A DNA stretch of 64,000 nt from Blautia argi (GTDB taxonomy: Bacteria; Bacillota; Clostridia; Lachnospirales; Lachnospiraceae): the NCBI RefSeq assembly GCF_003287895.1, contig NZ_CP030280.1:164001-228000 (forward strand), in the 5' to 3' direction. The translations under genes were made by a program, and so were the position numbers. Each line of letters starts with the position of its first letter. Position 1 is the stretch's first letter. The notes beneath the pieces were generated by a model that saw nothing but the letters and a program-made list of their open reading frames with translations, was not told the DNA's origin and searched no databases. Positions 27,340 to 36,641 of this stretch are shown here, piece after piece.

Positions 27340-28341
27340 ATGACTGCGAATAAAGAGATAAAGACAATAGGTGTTTTAACAAGTGGTGGAGATGCGCCGG
27401 GAATGAATGCCGCAATCCGTGCGGTTGTCAGAAGAGGTTTAAGCCGCGGCATCAAAATGAAGGGAATTTTAAAAGGATACAGCGGTCTGATTAATGAAGA
27501 AATTATTGATATGACAGCTGTAGACGTTTCCGATACCATTCAGAAGGGTGGTACTGTTCTCTATACAGCTCGCTGTTCAGAGATGCGTACAGAGGAAGGT
27601 CAGAAAAGAGCTGCAGAAGTGTGCAAAAAACACGGCATTGACGGGCTTGTAGTTATCGGCGGTGACGGTTCCTTTGCAGGCGCTCAGAAGCTGGCAAATC
27701 TGGGAATCAATGCAGTAGGCGTACCGGGAACCATTGACCTGGATATTGCATGTACAGAATATACCATTGGTTTTGATACTGCTGTTAATACAGCTATGGA
27801 AGCCATTGATAAGGTTCGTGATACCTCTACTTCCCATGAGCGTGTAAGTATTATTGAGGTTATGGGAAGAAATGCAGGATACCTTGCTCTGTGGTGCGGT
27901 ATTGCCAACGGTGCGGAGGATATTCTTCTTCCTGAAAAATACGATTATGACGAACAGAGAATTATCAATAACATTATTGACAATCGTAAAAAAGGCAAAA
28001 AACATCATATTATTATTAATGCAGAGGGTATCGGTCATTCTCAGGCTATGGCAAAACGTATTGAAGCTGCCACAGGTATTGAAACAAGAGCAACGATTCT
28101 GGGACACATGCAGCGTGGTGGAACTCCTACCTGCAAAGACCGTGTGTATGCTTCCATTATGGGTGCAAAGGCTGTAGATATTCTTCTGGAAGGTAAGACA
28201 AAGAGAGTCATCTGCTACAGAGATGGCGAGTACATTGATATGGATATCAATGAAGCTCTGTCTATGAAAAAGAGTATTTCTGAATACCAGTATGAGGTCA
28301 GCTACTCTCTTTCTCATAACTACAGCAAAAACAACGATTAA
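27340..28341 (+). CDS. pfkA: ATP-dependent 6-phosphofructokinase
   Basis: A 333-residue PFK. GVLTSGGDAPGMNAAIRAVV binds nucleotide, GGDGS (residues 107-111) carries the Gly typical of ATP rather than pyrophosphate use, and the catalytic region reads GTIDLDIACTEYTIG. The catalytic Asp133 is kept, but Leu134 replaces the usual Asn of TIDND. ILGHMQRGGTP is the fructose-6-phosphate/ADP motif. It catalyses the committed step of glycolysis. It follows dnaE by 63 bp and is followed by a strong terminator. Confidence 0.94.
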   Translation: MTANKEIKTIGVLTSGGDAPGMNAAIRAVVRRGLSRGIKMKGILKGYSGLINEEIIDMTAVDVSDTIQKGGTVLYTARCSEMRTEEGQKRAAEVCKKHGIDGLVVIGGDGSFAGAQKLANLGINAVGVPGTIDLDIACTEYTIGFDTAVNTAMEAIDKVRDTSTSHERVSIIEVMGRNAGYLALWCGIANGAEDILLPEKYDYDEQRIINNIIDNRKKGKKHHIIINAEGIGHSQAMAKRIEAATGIETRATILGHMQRGGTPTCKDRVYASIMGAKAVDILLEGKTKRVICYRDGEYIDMDINEALSMKKSISEYQYEVSYSLSHNYSKNND

Positions 28342-28362
28342 AAATAAGAAGAAAAGTTATAA

Positions 28363-28399
28363 GGGGCTGGTGCACACCATTTTGTGCGGCAGCCCTTTT
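28363..28399 (+). terminator. Terminator after pfkA
   Basis: GGGCTG (28364-28369) pairs with CAGCCC (28390-28395), with an inner TGCACA/TGTGC stem, and is followed by TTTT. Confidence 0.85.
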
Positions 28400-28421
28400 C
28401 TTTCAGGAAAGGAGGCAATAT

Positions 28422-29234
28422 ATGATTACAAGCAGTTCGAATGCACAGATAAAGAGGGTGCAGCAGTTATTGAAAAAGGCAAAAACCAGACGGGAAGAGG
28501 GGGTTTTTGTTGTAGAAGGGATTAAAATGTTTAAGGAAGCGCCAATAGAGAGAATCCAGAAGGTGTATCTTTCCCAGAGCTTTGCCCAAAAGGAAGCGTG
28601 TACCGCAATTTTGCGGGAAAAGGGGCTTGCAGGAGAACGGGAGCAAAGGGTGGAACTTGTGGAGGATAAGGTATTCAGGGCTTTGTCAGATACGGTTACG
28701 CCTCAGGGGGTGTTGTGTCTGATTCAGATGCAGACCTGTACGCTTAAGGGACTTCTGGAAGGGGAGAAAACCCCGCTTCTTATGATACTGGAGGATTTGC
28801 AGGACCCGGGAAATCTGGGGACGATTATCCGTACAGGAGAGGGGGCAGGAGTGACCGGGGTGATTTTAAGCAGAACCTCTGTAGATGTGTATAACCCAAA
28901 GGTGATTCGTTCCACCATGGGTTCCATATACAGAATGCCGGTACTTTATGTGGATTCTATTATTGAAGAAGTTCTTGGCAAGCTGAAGGAACGGGAAATC
29001 AGAACCTATGCGGCTCATTTAAAAGGAAAAAACACCTATGACAGGGAAGATTATGAAGGGGGAACGGCGTTCTTTATCGGAAATGAGGGGAATGGCCTGA
29101 CAGATGCTCTGACAGGGCAGGCAGATACCCTGATTCGGATTCCCATGGAAGGAAGTGTGGAATCCTTAAATGCAGCCATGGCATCGGGAATTTTGATGTA
29201 TGAAGCCAGCAGACAGCGCAGAAATAAAAATTGA
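28422..29234 (+). CDS. TrmH/SpoU-family RNA 2'-O-methyltransferase
   Basis: A 270-residue SPOUT methyltransferase. The N-terminal substrate-binding domain has NAQIKRVQQLLKKAKTRREE and GVFVVEGIKMF. The knotted SAM domain shows ILEDLQDPGNLGTIIRTGEG (motif 1), FFIGNEGNGLTD (motif 2) and RIPMEGSVESLNAAMASGI (motif 3). It probably modifies a 23S rRNA ribose. ATG 28422 follows GGAAAGGAGG. The annotated function as an rRNA enzyme is by family only. Confidence 0.9.
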   Translation: MITSSSNAQIKRVQQLLKKAKTRREEGVFVVEGIKMFKEAPIERIQKVYLSQSFAQKEACTAILREKGLAGEREQRVELVEDKVFRALSDTVTPQGVLCLIQMQTCTLKGLLEGEKTPLLMILEDLQDPGNLGTIIRTGEGAGVTGVILSRTSVDVYNPKVIRSTMGSIYRMPVLYVDSIIEEVLGKLKEREIRTYAAHLKGKNTYDREDYEGGTAFFIGNEGNGLTDALTGQADTLIRIPMEGSVESLNAAMASGILMYEASRQRRNKN

Positions 29235-29245
29235 ATATAAAATAT

Positions 29246-29283
29246 AAAAAATGGTGAATGTTTTGACACATTTGCCATTTTTT
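29246..29283 (+). terminator. Terminator after RNA methyltransferase gene
   Basis: AAAAATGG near 29247 pairs with CCATTTTT near 29275 around a short loop with a secondary AATG/CATT pair, ending in a T-rich tract. Confidence 0.7.
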
Positions 29284-29330
29284 GTGTCTTCTCCCCCTAA
29301 ATCCTGTAAAATGTTACAAAAAATACCGGG

Positions 29331-29359
29331 TTGACAAACAAATGTAATCTTGTTAGAAT
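29331..29359 (+). promoter_or_regulatory. Promoter of the cell-wall hydrolase gene
   Basis: Consensus -35 TTGACA (29331-29336), 17-bp spacer and TAGAAT (29354-29359), with an extended -10 TG at 29351-29352. The ATG is 72 bp downstream. Confidence 0.8.
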
Positions 29360-29430
29360 AAGTCCGTAACAAAACTTAATAAATCTGTAACAAATAAGAA
29401 ATCACAGACTTATCAGGAGGTTATATTTCA

Positions 29431-30168
29431 ATGAAAGCAAGAGCAAGAAGAATTTTGGCATGTGCAGGTACAGTAGGAGTTATGACAATTATGACAGCAG
29501 TACCTGCTATGGCAGATACTATTGACTGGACAGATAAAGCGGCGGCAGATGTGAATACATATGCCAATATCCGCAAAGGAGCTGACATAAATTCCGAAAG
29601 GGTAGGCATGCTTCCGGCAGGAGCAGTTGTTTCTGTAGTGGGAGAAGAAAACGGTTGGATTCAGGTGGAATCAGGGGAGATCTCAGGATATATCAGAGAA
29701 GATTTGCTGGTATCAGGGGACGAAGCACAGCAGCTTTTTGAAGCTGTATACGGAGATGGGGAGCTGGTAGGCGCACAACCTCTGGAAATACCGGCAGAAC
29801 AGGCAGCGCCTGTTTCAAATACTTCTATTTCTGTATCTGACGGAGATCTGGCGCTTATGGCGGCTATTATTGAATGTGAGGCCGGGGGAGAGTCTTACGA
29901 AGGTAAGGTGGGCGTTGGTGCAGTCATTATGAACCGTATTCGCAGCAGTCAGTTTCCGAATACTTTGTCCGAGGTGATTTATCAGAGTGGGCAGTTTACA
30001 CCGGCAGCTACAGGGAAGCTGGCATCTGTCTTGAGCCGGGGCGCCAGCCAGGCCTGCTATGATGCAGCCAGAGATGTGTTTGCCGGCGCCAATACCATTG
30101 GAGATCGTCTGTTCTTCCATGCAGGAAGCGGCAATGGTCTTACCATAGGTAATCAGACCTTTTATTAA
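29431..30168 (+). CDS. Secreted SleB-type cell wall hydrolase with SH3 domain
   Basis: A 245-residue exported protein. A signal peptide (MKARARRILACAGTVGVMTI, then cleavage near AMA-DT) is followed by a bacterial SH3 domain at residues 40-95 (NTYANIRKGADINSERVG...) and a C-terminal Hydrolase_2/SleB domain. The latter shows LMAAIIECEAGGESYEGKVG, with the catalytic Glu, and VIMNRIRSSQFPNTLSEVIY. SleB enzymes are lytic transglycosylases first known from spore germination; the promoter here looks vegetative, so a role in wall turnover is as likely. Its last 4 bases overlap the convergent XRE gene. Confidence 0.9.
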   Translation: MKARARRILACAGTVGVMTIMTAVPAMADTIDWTDKAAADVNTYANIRKGADINSERVGMLPAGAVVSVVGEENGWIQVESGEISGYIREDLLVSGDEAQQLFEAVYGDGELVGAQPLEIPAEQAAPVSNTSISVSDGDLALMAAIIECEAGGESYEGKVGVGAVIMNRIRSSQFPNTLSEVIYQSGQFTPAATGKLASVLSRGASQACYDAARDVFAGANTIGDRLFFHAGSGNGLTIGNQTFY

Positions 30169-30539
30169 AGGTTAGAGGCTTTTCTTTGCTGTTCCAGACC
30201 CTCCAGCATACGGTCATATTCAATAGCAGCAATCTGTGAAACCACAAATTTACCATGGTCATTTAAGAGGCGGTACTTGCGGATAAGTTCAAATTCTTCT
30301 TCCGTAAGTCCGGCTCTGTTTTTTTTCAGAGTTTCAATATTAATGAAATCCTGATACAGATAATTTGCATCACAGTCTAAAGCCACGATAATACGGCTGA
30401 GCTTTTCCGGGTTCGGATAGGTTCGCTCCAGTTCATATCCGCTGATGGTTTGCTTTGATACGCCGATTTTCTCGGCAAGCTGGGTGCTGGACATTTTCAG
30501 TTCCGCACGTCTGTCTTTAATTCTTTTTCCAAATCCCAT
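30165..30539 (-). CDS. XRE-family transcriptional regulator
   Basis: A 124-residue DNA-binding protein. I start it at ATG 30539 (MGFGKRIKDRRAELKMSSTQ), which has an AGGA site upstream; the longer frame reads non-conserved residues. The helix-turn-helix is LAEKIGVSKQTISGYELER near residues 22-40, and a 60-residue C-terminal part follows. It is divergent from a small ORF at 30692 and convergent, with 4 bp overlap, with the hydrolase gene. It probably represses its own and the divergent promoter. Confidence 0.88.
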   Translation of the reverse strand: MGFGKRIKDRRAELKMSSTQLAEKIGVSKQTISGYELERTYPNPEKLSRIIVALDCDANYLYQDFINIETLKKNRAGLTEEEFELIRKYRLLNDHGKFVVSQIAAIEYDRMLEGLEQQRKASNL

Positions 30540-30569
30540 AATATGTCCTGCTTTCTCGTATTTTCTCCG

Positions 30570-30598
30570 AGTATAGTATGATATTTGTTGTATGTCAA
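30570..30598 (-). promoter_or_regulatory. Promoter of the XRE regulator
   Basis: On the minus strand, TTGACA (30593-30598) and TATACT (30570-30575) are 17 bp apart. It lies back to back with a plus-strand promoter starting at 30608. Confidence 0.8.
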
Positions 30599-30607
30599 TA
30601 AAAACTA

Positions 30608-30636
30608 TTGACAAAAATTGGAAATTCAGATACCAT
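30608..30636 (+). promoter_or_regulatory. Promoter of the divergent small ORF
   Basis: TTGACA (30608-30613), 17-bp spacer, TACCAT (30631-30636). Ten bases separate it from the -35 of the opposing promoter, so one repressor dimer could cover both. Confidence 0.6.
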
Positions 30637-30691
30637 GAGAATCTATTGCATTTATAAAAGGTTTAAAAGCAGGTTTTGGGAGGAGAGAAAG

Positions 30692-30796
30692 TTGGAAGAA
30701 CATTACAGGAAGGAAATTATTCTTCTTTTAAATAAAGTGACATCGGACAGAACTTTAAAAATCATTTATCATTTTCTGACAGGGATATTAGACTAA
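30692..30796 (+). CDS. Small protein divergent from XRE regulator
   Basis: A 34-residue ORF starting at TTG 30692 with GGGAGGAG 6-7 bp upstream. It reads as two predicted helices, KEIILLLNKVTS and RTLKIIYHFLTGIL. Short proteins of this pattern (charged start, then an IY..L helix) are common beside XRE regulators in Clostridia and phages; this is from memory. Function unknown. A longer in-frame reading from 30608 overlaps the promoter and is unlikely. Confidence 0.55.
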   Translation: MEEHYRKEIILLLNKVTSDRTLKIIYHFLTGILD

Positions 30797-30905
30797 AGAG
30801 AACGACCAGTATTCCGCAATTCTTGAGAATCTATTCTGTTTAGAAGTTCACAGATAAATCTATCTGAAGTTTCAAATATTTTACAGAACCAGAGGCAAAA
30901 AAGCG

Positions 30906-30934
30906 TTGTTATTTTCAGAATATTAGGATATAAT
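30906..30934 (+). promoter_or_regulatory. Promoter of the NfeD-SPFH operon
   Basis: TTGTTA (30906-30911), 17-bp spacer, TATAAT (30929-30934). The first gene starts 62 bp downstream with GAGGAGAAGG. Confidence 0.75.
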
Positions 30935-30996
30935 AAGGTAACAAATCAGTAGAAACTTTACTGGTACAGAGAATTTATAGAGGAGAAGGTGAGAAA

Positions 30997-31437
30997 ATGG
31001 CAGGAATACCAATATCTGTTGTGTGGCTGGCAATTCTGGCAGTGCTTCTTGCAATCGAAATTGCAACTTTGGGTCTTACTACCATCTGGTTTGCCGGAGG
31101 TGCGCTGATTGCTTTTCTGATTGCCCTTGCCGGAGGCCCTTTGTGGCTGCAGATTACCCTTTTTCTTGCAGTGTCCGTGGTATTGCTGTTGTTTACAAGA
31201 CCATTGGCGCTTAAGTACATGAATAAAGGGGTGGAAAAGACGAATGTGGACAGTATGCCGGGAAAGAGTGGCATTGTAACCCAGAGCATTGATAATCTGA
31301 AGGCTCAGGGCAAGGTGACGGTAAACGGTATGGAGTGGACCGCAAGGTCAAAGGACGGCAGCCAGATTGAGGAGGGAAGAGTCGTCAGAGTGTATGGTGT
31401 AGAAGGTGTAAAGCTTATTGTAGAGGAGGAAAAGTAA
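30997..31437 (+). CDS. NfeD-family membrane protein
   Basis: A 146-residue protein: two or three membrane helices (VVWLAILAVLLAIEIATLGL, then WFAGGALIAFLIALAGGPLW) followed by an OB-fold domain (GKSGIVTQSIDNLKAQGKVT, then GSQIEEGRVVRVYGVEGVKL). This is the short NfeD1b form that partners a stomatin-like protein. Its stop is 2 bp before the SPFH gene, so the pair is one operon. The role is organisation of membrane microdomains. Confidence 0.88.
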   Translation: MAGIPISVVWLAILAVLLAIEIATLGLTTIWFAGGALIAFLIALAGGPLWLQITLFLAVSVVLLLFTRPLALKYMNKGVEKTNVDSMPGKSGIVTQSIDNLKAQGKVTVNGMEWTARSKDGSQIEEGRVVRVYGVEGVKLIVEEEK

Positions 31438-31438
31438 T

Positions 31439-32488
31439 ATGTTTGGTTTTGTAGTGCTTATTGTTTTTCTTGTGATTGTGTTAATCATTGCAGCTTCCTG
31501 TATCCGGATTGTTCCTCAGGCACATGCGCTGATTATTGAACGCCTGGGAATGTATAAGGATACCTGGGGAACAGGGCTTCATATTAAGATGCCTTTTGTG
31601 GACAGAGTTGCAAAGCGTGTGAATTTAAAAGAGCAGGTTGTGGATTTTGCGCCTCAGCCGGTTATTACAAAGGATAATGTTACCATGCGGATTGATACCG
31701 TGGTATTCTTCCAGATTACAGACCCAAGACTGTTTACCTATGGTGTGGAAAATCCGATTATGGCCATTGAAAATCTGACTGCTACAACGTTGCGTAATAT
31801 TATCGGTGATATGGAACTGGACGCTACTCTGACTTCCAGAGAGATTATCAATACGAAGATGCGGGCGTCCTTAGACGTGGCAACAGACCCATGGGGCATT
31901 AAGGTAAACCGTGTGGAATTAAAGAACATCATTCCTCCGGCAGCGATTCAGGAAGCCATGGAGAAGCAGATGAAGGCAGAGCGTGAACGCCGTGAAGCTA
32001 TCTTAAAGGCAGAGGGTGAAAAGAAATCTACCATTCTTGTGGCAGAAGGTAAAAAAGAATCTGCAATTCTGGACGCAGAGGCTGAAAAACAGGCGGCAAT
32101 CCTGCGGGCAGAGGCTGAAAAAGAGAAGATGATTAAAGAGGCCGAAGGTCAGGCAGCGGCAATTCTTAAGGTGCAGCAGGCCAAGGCAGATGGTATCCGC
32201 TTTATCAAGGAGGCGGGTGCAGATCAGAGTGTACTGACTTTGAAAAGCCTGGAGGCATTTGCACAGGCGGCAGACGGTAAAGCAACAAAGATTATTATTC
32301 CTTCCGATATTCAGGGAATTGCAGGGCTCACCACTTCCCTGGTAGAGATTGCAAAGGAATCCAAAAAATGTATAAGCTTTGAAATTGGTAAGGGGGAACT
32401 GGGCATGAAACAGCAAGCAGGAAGATTCCGGGTGTGCGTTTTGTGCTCAGTTCCTTTTCTTTACTTTATAGGAGAATGCATGGGGTGA
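31439..32488 (+). CDS. SPFH/stomatin-like membrane protein
   Basis: A 349-residue protein with an N-terminal membrane anchor (FVVLIVFLVIVLIIAASCIR), the SPFH domain (VPQAHALIIERLGMYKDTW ... LRNIIGDMELDATLTSREII) and a long Ala/Glu/Lys coiled coil around residues 190-260 with repeated AEGEKKS/AEAEKQA units. The final 35 residues (after KESKK) are Cys/Phe-rich and unlike the family's normal end, so the gene may be extended by a late frameshift. Encoded with NfeD. Confidence 0.88.
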   Translation: MFGFVVLIVFLVIVLIIAASCIRIVPQAHALIIERLGMYKDTWGTGLHIKMPFVDRVAKRVNLKEQVVDFAPQPVITKDNVTMRIDTVVFFQITDPRLFTYGVENPIMAIENLTATTLRNIIGDMELDATLTSREIINTKMRASLDVATDPWGIKVNRVELKNIIPPAAIQEAMEKQMKAERERREAILKAEGEKKSTILVAEGKKESAILDAEAEKQAAILRAEAEKEKMIKEAEGQAAAILKVQQAKADGIRFIKEAGADQSVLTLKSLEAFAQAADGKATKIIIPSDIQGIAGLTTSLVEIAKESKKCISFEIGKGELGMKQQAGRFRVCVLCSVPFLYFIGECMG

Positions 32489-32492
32489 GAAT

Positions 32493-33668
32493 ATGGAAGC
32501 AAAGATAGACCTTACAAAAGAATACGGACTGGTGCTGGAGGGCGGAGGCGCCAAGGGCGCTTATCAGATTGGAGCATGGAAGGCGTTAAAGGAAGCCGGG
32601 GTGAAACTGAAAGGGATTGCAGGAACCAGTGTGGGAGCTTTAAACGGGGCGCTTATCTGTATGAATGATATAGAGGCAGCAGAGCGGCTTTGGAAGAATA
32701 TTTCTTATTCCCAGATTATGTCTGTGGACGATGAGGTGGTGGGAAAGCTTTTCCAGCATCAGAAAATTGACAAACAGGAGCTGCGGGGCATGCTGGATCA
32801 TCTTGCCGGGGGAGGGCTGGACGTTACGCCCTTGAAGCAGTTAATCGCAGATTGCGTGGACGAGGAAAAAATACAGAATTCTCCCATAGATTTGTATGTG
32901 CTTACTTTTAGTATAGACGAATTTTGGGAGCTGGATATATTGATATTAAGGAGGCAGAGCCGGAGCTTATCAAGGATTATCTTCTGGCAAGCGCTTATGT
33001 GTTTCCTATTTTTAAGAATGAAAAGCTTCACGGAAAAACCTATATAGACGGGGGCGCGATTAACAACGTTCCTTTAAGCTCGTTGATTCAGCGGGGATAT
33101 AAGGATATTCTTGTTATCCGGATTTTCGGTATCGGAAGAGAAAAAAAGGTGAAAATTCCGGAGGATACCACAGTTTATACTGTGGCGCCTTCTGTAAATC
33201 TGGGAAATATTCTGGATTTTAACCCGAAAACCAGCAAAAGAAATATGGAACGCGGGTATTTTGACACCATGCGTTTTGATTTACGGATTGGCAGGAAAAA
33301 TATATTATATTGATGAACAGGAAGAAGAGTGCTATTATTTAAAGCAACTGACAGAGTTGGACAGTGAGATTTACGCGTATCTGGCAGAGGAGTTTAAGTT
33401 GGATACAGGGGAAAACAGAAAAATACGGAATCTCACAGAGATTATTTTGCCGGTGATCGCAGACAGACTCAAGCTTTCAAAGGACTGGAGCTACAGAGAA
33501 TTGTATCTGTCCATGTTGGAGGCAGCAGCAAGACTGTGCAGAATTCAAAAATATAAAATTTACACATTGAAAGAACTGCAGGATAAGGTAAAAGAGAAAC
33601 TGCAGAAATTTAAGGGGCAGCAGCCAGCGCCTTTTATGCAGATTTTGTCAAAGGATATACTGCTGTAA
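32493..33668 (+). pseudogene. Patatin-like phospholipase, broken by two frameshifts
   Basis: The N-terminal part (from ATG 32493) has the oxyanion loop LEGGGAKGAYQIG and nucleophile motif GTSVGALNG. It leaves frame near 32934-32942, where an extra AT seems inserted. The catalytic Asp motif TYIDGGAINNVP lies in the +2 frame to about 33280. There a single extra T returns to the first frame for GLAGKIYYIDEQEEE and the C-terminus. The sum of shifts is three, so the ends are in one frame. Intact, it would be a 390-residue cytosolic acyl hydrolase (RssA/YlbK-like). Either decayed, or the assembly has indel errors. Confidence 0.8.
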
Positions 33669-33711
33669 GCGCTGATTGTGATAAAGAGAGATAAACAGGG
33701 AGGAACCGGAT

Positions 33712-34701
33712 ATGGACTTAAAAGGACGCAGCTTTTTGACACTCAAGGATTTTACAAAAGAAGAAATTGAATATTTGGTAAATCTGGCGGCAGAGCTAAA
33801 AAGAAAGAAAAAAGAGGGGATTTTGACAGATACCCTAAGAGGAAAGAATATTGCTCTGATTTTTGAGAAGACCAGCACAAGGACACGCTGTTCTTTTGAA
33901 ACGGCAGCTCATGATTTGGGTATGGGAACGACTTATCTGGATCCCAAAAGCTCCCAGATTGGAAAAAAAGAGAGCATTAAAGATACTGCCAGAGTTCTGG
34001 GGCGAATTTACGATGGAATTGAATACAGAGGCTATGGACAGGAACTGGTGGAAGAACTGGCAAAATATGCAGGAGTTCCGGTGTGGAACGGACTGACTAA
34101 TGAATATCACCCCACACAGATGCTGGCAGACCTTTTAACCATAAAGGAACATCTGGGAAGAGTAGAAGGTGTGAAACTGGTATATATGGGAGATGCCCGC
34201 TATAACATGGGAAATTCCCTTATGGTGCTTTGTGCGAAAATGGGTATGCATTTTGTGGCTTGTGCGCCGAAGAAATATTTCCCAAATGAAGCGCTGGTGC
34301 AGGAATGTAAAAAATTTGCAGAGGAATCCGGCGGAACCATTACACTTACAGAAGATGTAAAAGCAGGAACAAAGGGCGCTGATGTCGTTTACACAGACGT
34401 ATGGGTTTCTATGGGAGAGCCTGACGAGGTGTGGGAAGAGCGCATCCGGGAATTAAGTCCTTATAAGGTGACAAAACAGGTTATGGAAAATGCAGGAGAA
34501 CAGGCGATTTTCCTGCACTGTCTGCCTGCGTTTCATGATTTGGAAACCGTTATCGGAAAAGAAATGGGAGAACGGTTTGGCATTACGGAGATGGAGGTTA
34601 CAGACGAGGTCTTTGAATCTCCCCGGTCTGTGGTTTTTGATGAAGCAGAAAACAGAATGCACACCATAAAAGCTGTGATGGCAGCCACCTTAGGGGCATG
34701 A
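33712..34701 (+). CDS. argF: Ornithine carbamoyltransferase
   Basis: A 329-residue OTCase. The carbamoyl-phosphate loop is [11 protein letters not shown] near residues 51-61, then [27 protein letters not shown], and the ornithine loop [10 protein letters not shown] near residue 268. It makes citrulline from ornithine and carbamoyl phosphate, or the reverse in the deiminase pathway. No other arginine or arc genes are next to it, so the direction is open (argF or arcB). It overlaps birA by 4 bp. Confidence 0.93.
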   Translation: MDLKGRSFLTLKDFTKEEIEYLVNLAAELKRKKKEGILTDTLRGKNIALIFEKTSTRTRCSFETAAHDLGMGTTYLDPKSSQIGKKESIKDTARVLGRIYDGIEYRGYGQELVEELAKYAGVPVWNGLTNEYHPTQMLADLLTIKEHLGRVEGVKLVYMGDARYNMGNSLMVLCAKMGMHFVACAPKKYFPNEALVQECKKFAEESGGTITLTEDVKAGTKGADVVYTDVWVSMGEPDEVWEERIRELSPYKVTKQVMENAGEQAIFLHCLPAFHDLETVIGKEMGERFGITEMEVTDEVFESPRSVVFDEAENRMHTIKAVMAATLGA

Positions 34702-35510
34702 AACATATGACAGCAAAAAGTATGAGGAAGGCTTTGAAAACAAAGTGGATAGAGCAGATTTATCAAAAGGACAGTGTGGATTCCACCCTTACCTGGGCAA
34801 AGGAGGAGGCGGAGTCCTGTCTTTTGGCAAACCGGAACACGGTGCTTTTTCTGGCAGATAAGCAGACCGCAGGAAAGGGGCGTTTCGGAAGAGTGTGGGA
34901 CTCTCCGGCAGGGGAAAATGTCTATATGACACTTCTGCTTTTAAGACCGCCCATAGAGCCTGTAAATGCTGCTTCCCTGACTTTGGTTATGGGGCTTTCC
35001 GTAGCTCAGGCTGTCCGGGAAAGCGCCGGACTTTTGGCTGGAATTAAGTGGCCAAATGATGTGGTGCTTGCAGGAAAGAAAATCTGTGGGATTCTCACAG
35101 AAATGAGAATCGGCAAAGAAAAGCCGGAATATGTCAGCATTGGTGTGGGCATAAATATGAATCAGACAGATTACCCCCCGGAACTTCAGGATAAGGCTAC
35201 CTCTCTGGCGCTTCAAAAGGGAGGCGCGGTTTGCAGAGAAGAGGTAACGGCAAGGGTTCTGGAACGGTTTGAGGAAAATTATAAGTGTTTTTTGAAGACC
35301 CAGGATTTGAGCCTTTTGAAAAATGAGTATGAAAACCTTTTGCTGAATCTGAACCAACAGGTACGGATACTGGAAAAGGACAGCGAGAGTCTGGGGATTG
35401 CCAGAGGAATCACTGCTTCGGGAGAGCTTCTGGTGGAGGACGAAAAAGGGGCAGTACGGCAGATTCTTTCAGGTGAGGTTTCTGTAAGAGGGCTGTACAG
35501 CTATGTATAA
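34698..35510 (+). CDS. birA: Biotin--[acetyl-CoA carboxylase] ligase
   Basis: A 270-residue ligase. [11 protein letters not shown] binds biotin-[20 protein letters not shown] carries the catalytic Lys, and [11 protein letters not shown] and a C-terminal SH3-like cap ([20 protein letters not shown]) follow. No N-terminal helix-turn-helix is present, so it is an enzyme only, not a repressor. The start at 34698 overlaps the OTC stop (ATGA); ATG 34707 is an alternative. Confidence 0.92.
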   Translation: MKHMTAKSMRKALKTKWIEQIYQKDSVDSTLTWAKEEAESCLLANRNTVLFLADKQTAGKGRFGRVWDSPAGENVYMTLLLLRPPIEPVNAASLTLVMGLSVAQAVRESAGLLAGIKWPNDVVLAGKKICGILTEMRIGKEKPEYVSIGVGINMNQTDYPPELQDKATSLALQKGGAVCREEVTARVLERFEENYKCFLKTQDLSLLKNEYENLLLNLNQQVRILEKDSESLGIARGITASGELLVEDEKGAVRQILSGEVSVRGLYSYV

Positions 35511-35522
35511 AGGGAGAATAAA

Positions 35523-35859
35523 ATGTACAAGGATAAGGTAGTGCTTTGCGGTGCAAGCGCTTATGAACAGAAATATTATTTTAATGAAGATTTTGCATCT
35601 CTTCCCCAGTCTATACAGGACGAACTGCATATTATGTGTGTTCTGTATACAGAGGAAATCGGAGGTGTCCTGACTCTGGAATTTGATGAAGAGGGAAGTC
35701 TGCAGTTTAAGGTGGAAGCTCTGGAGGCAGACGCCATGTTTGATGAGATTGGAAGTGTGCTGAGAATTAAGGATTTTGCAGCAGAAAAAGAAAGAGCTGC
35801 TGGAATCTCTGGAGCTTTACTACCGGGTGTTCTTCCTGGGAGAGGAGGTTGAAGAATAA
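35523..35859 (+). pseudogene. DUF6145-like conserved protein, frameshifted near the 3' end
   Basis: ATG 35523 opens KVVLCGASAYEQKYYFNEDF, ...LHIMCVLYTEEIGGVLTLEF and [13 protein letters not shown], a small Clostridial family I recall as DUF6145. At about 35772-35778 the frame is lost: the next frame reads [20 protein letters not shown] and stops at 35857-35859, which is the expected conserved ending. Removing one T from TTTT near 35773 restores a protein of about 111 residues. As assembled, a different 109-residue product ends at 35852. Function unknown. Lies between birA and coaX. Confidence 0.72.
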
Positions 35860-35860
35860 A

Positions 35861-36640
35861 GTGCTGTTAGTGATTGATGTAGGAAATACCCATATAACTT
35901 TAGGTGTATTTGAAAAAAAGGAGCTGCTTGGAACCTTTCGTATGACAACAAGACAGAGCCGAACTTCTGATGAATACGGGATTCTGATGTGCAACATGCT
36001 GGAATACCGGGGGATTGCAAAGGAGAAAATCGAAGATGTGATTATCAGCTCTGTGGTGCCGGACGTGATGCATTCCCTTACCAGCAGTGTGATTAAATAC
36101 TTTGACCGGAAACCTCTGAATGTGGGACCGGGCTGCAAGACCGGAATCCGCATTACGGCAGTGAATCCAAAGGAGGTAGGCGCGGACCGGATTGTGGACG
36201 CTGTGGCAGCTTACGAGATGTACGGCGGACCTGTTCTGGTGCTGGATTTCGGTACAGCCACTACTTATGACCTGATTAGCGAGGACGGCAGCTTTGAGGC
36301 GGGAATCACCTCACCGGGAATTGAAATCAGTGCAAAGGCCCTGTGGCAGGACGCAGCAAAGCTTCCTAAAATCGCCATTGAAAAGCCCAAGTCCATTCTG
36401 GCAAGGGAAACCATCAGCAGTATGCAGGCCGGTCTGGTATACGGCTATATCGGACAGGTGGAATATATTGTGAAAAAGGTAAAAGAAGAGGCAGGACTTG
36501 AAAATCTGAAGGTAGTAGCTACTGGCGGACTGGGAAAAATCATTGCAGATGAAACAGACTGCATTGATGTGTATGATTCCCAGTTGACCCTGGAGGGGCT
36601 TCGGATTATTTACGAAAAAACGAAGAGAAGCAGAGGTTGA
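35861..36640 (+). CDS. coaX: Type III pantothenate kinase
   Basis: A 259-residue kinase of the ASKHA fold. It starts [14 protein letters not shown] and has the conserved [13 protein letters not shown] and [12 protein letters not shown] (acidic catalytic and phosphate motifs) and [11 protein letters not shown] prefer GTG 35861 over TTG 35849, because AGGAGG (35843-35848) directly abuts the TTG and cannot serve it. It phosphorylates pantothenate in the first step of CoA synthesis and is not feedback-inhibited as type I enzymes are. Confidence 0.9.
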   Translation: MLLVIDVGNTHITLGVFEKKELLGTFRMTTRQSRTSDEYGILMCNMLEYRGIAKEKIEDVIISSVVPDVMHSLTSSVIKYFDRKPLNVGPGCKTGIRITAVNPKEVGADRIVDAVAAYEMYGGPVLVLDFGTATTYDLISEDGSFEAGITSPGIEISAKALWQDAAKLPKIAIEKPKSILARETISSMQAGLVYGYIGQVEYIVKKVKEEAGLENLKVVATGGLGKIIADETDCIDVYDSQLTLEGLRIIYEKTKRSRG

Positions 36641-36641
36641 G

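Noticed and set aside
27577..28317. 246-codon minus-strand frame opposite pfkA
   Set aside because: Antisense of a well-conserved enzyme and compositionally unlike a real protein.
33712..34701. Calling the OTC gene part of an arginine deiminase operon
   Set aside because: No arcA, arcC or arcD is adjacent; the flanking genes are patatin and birA.
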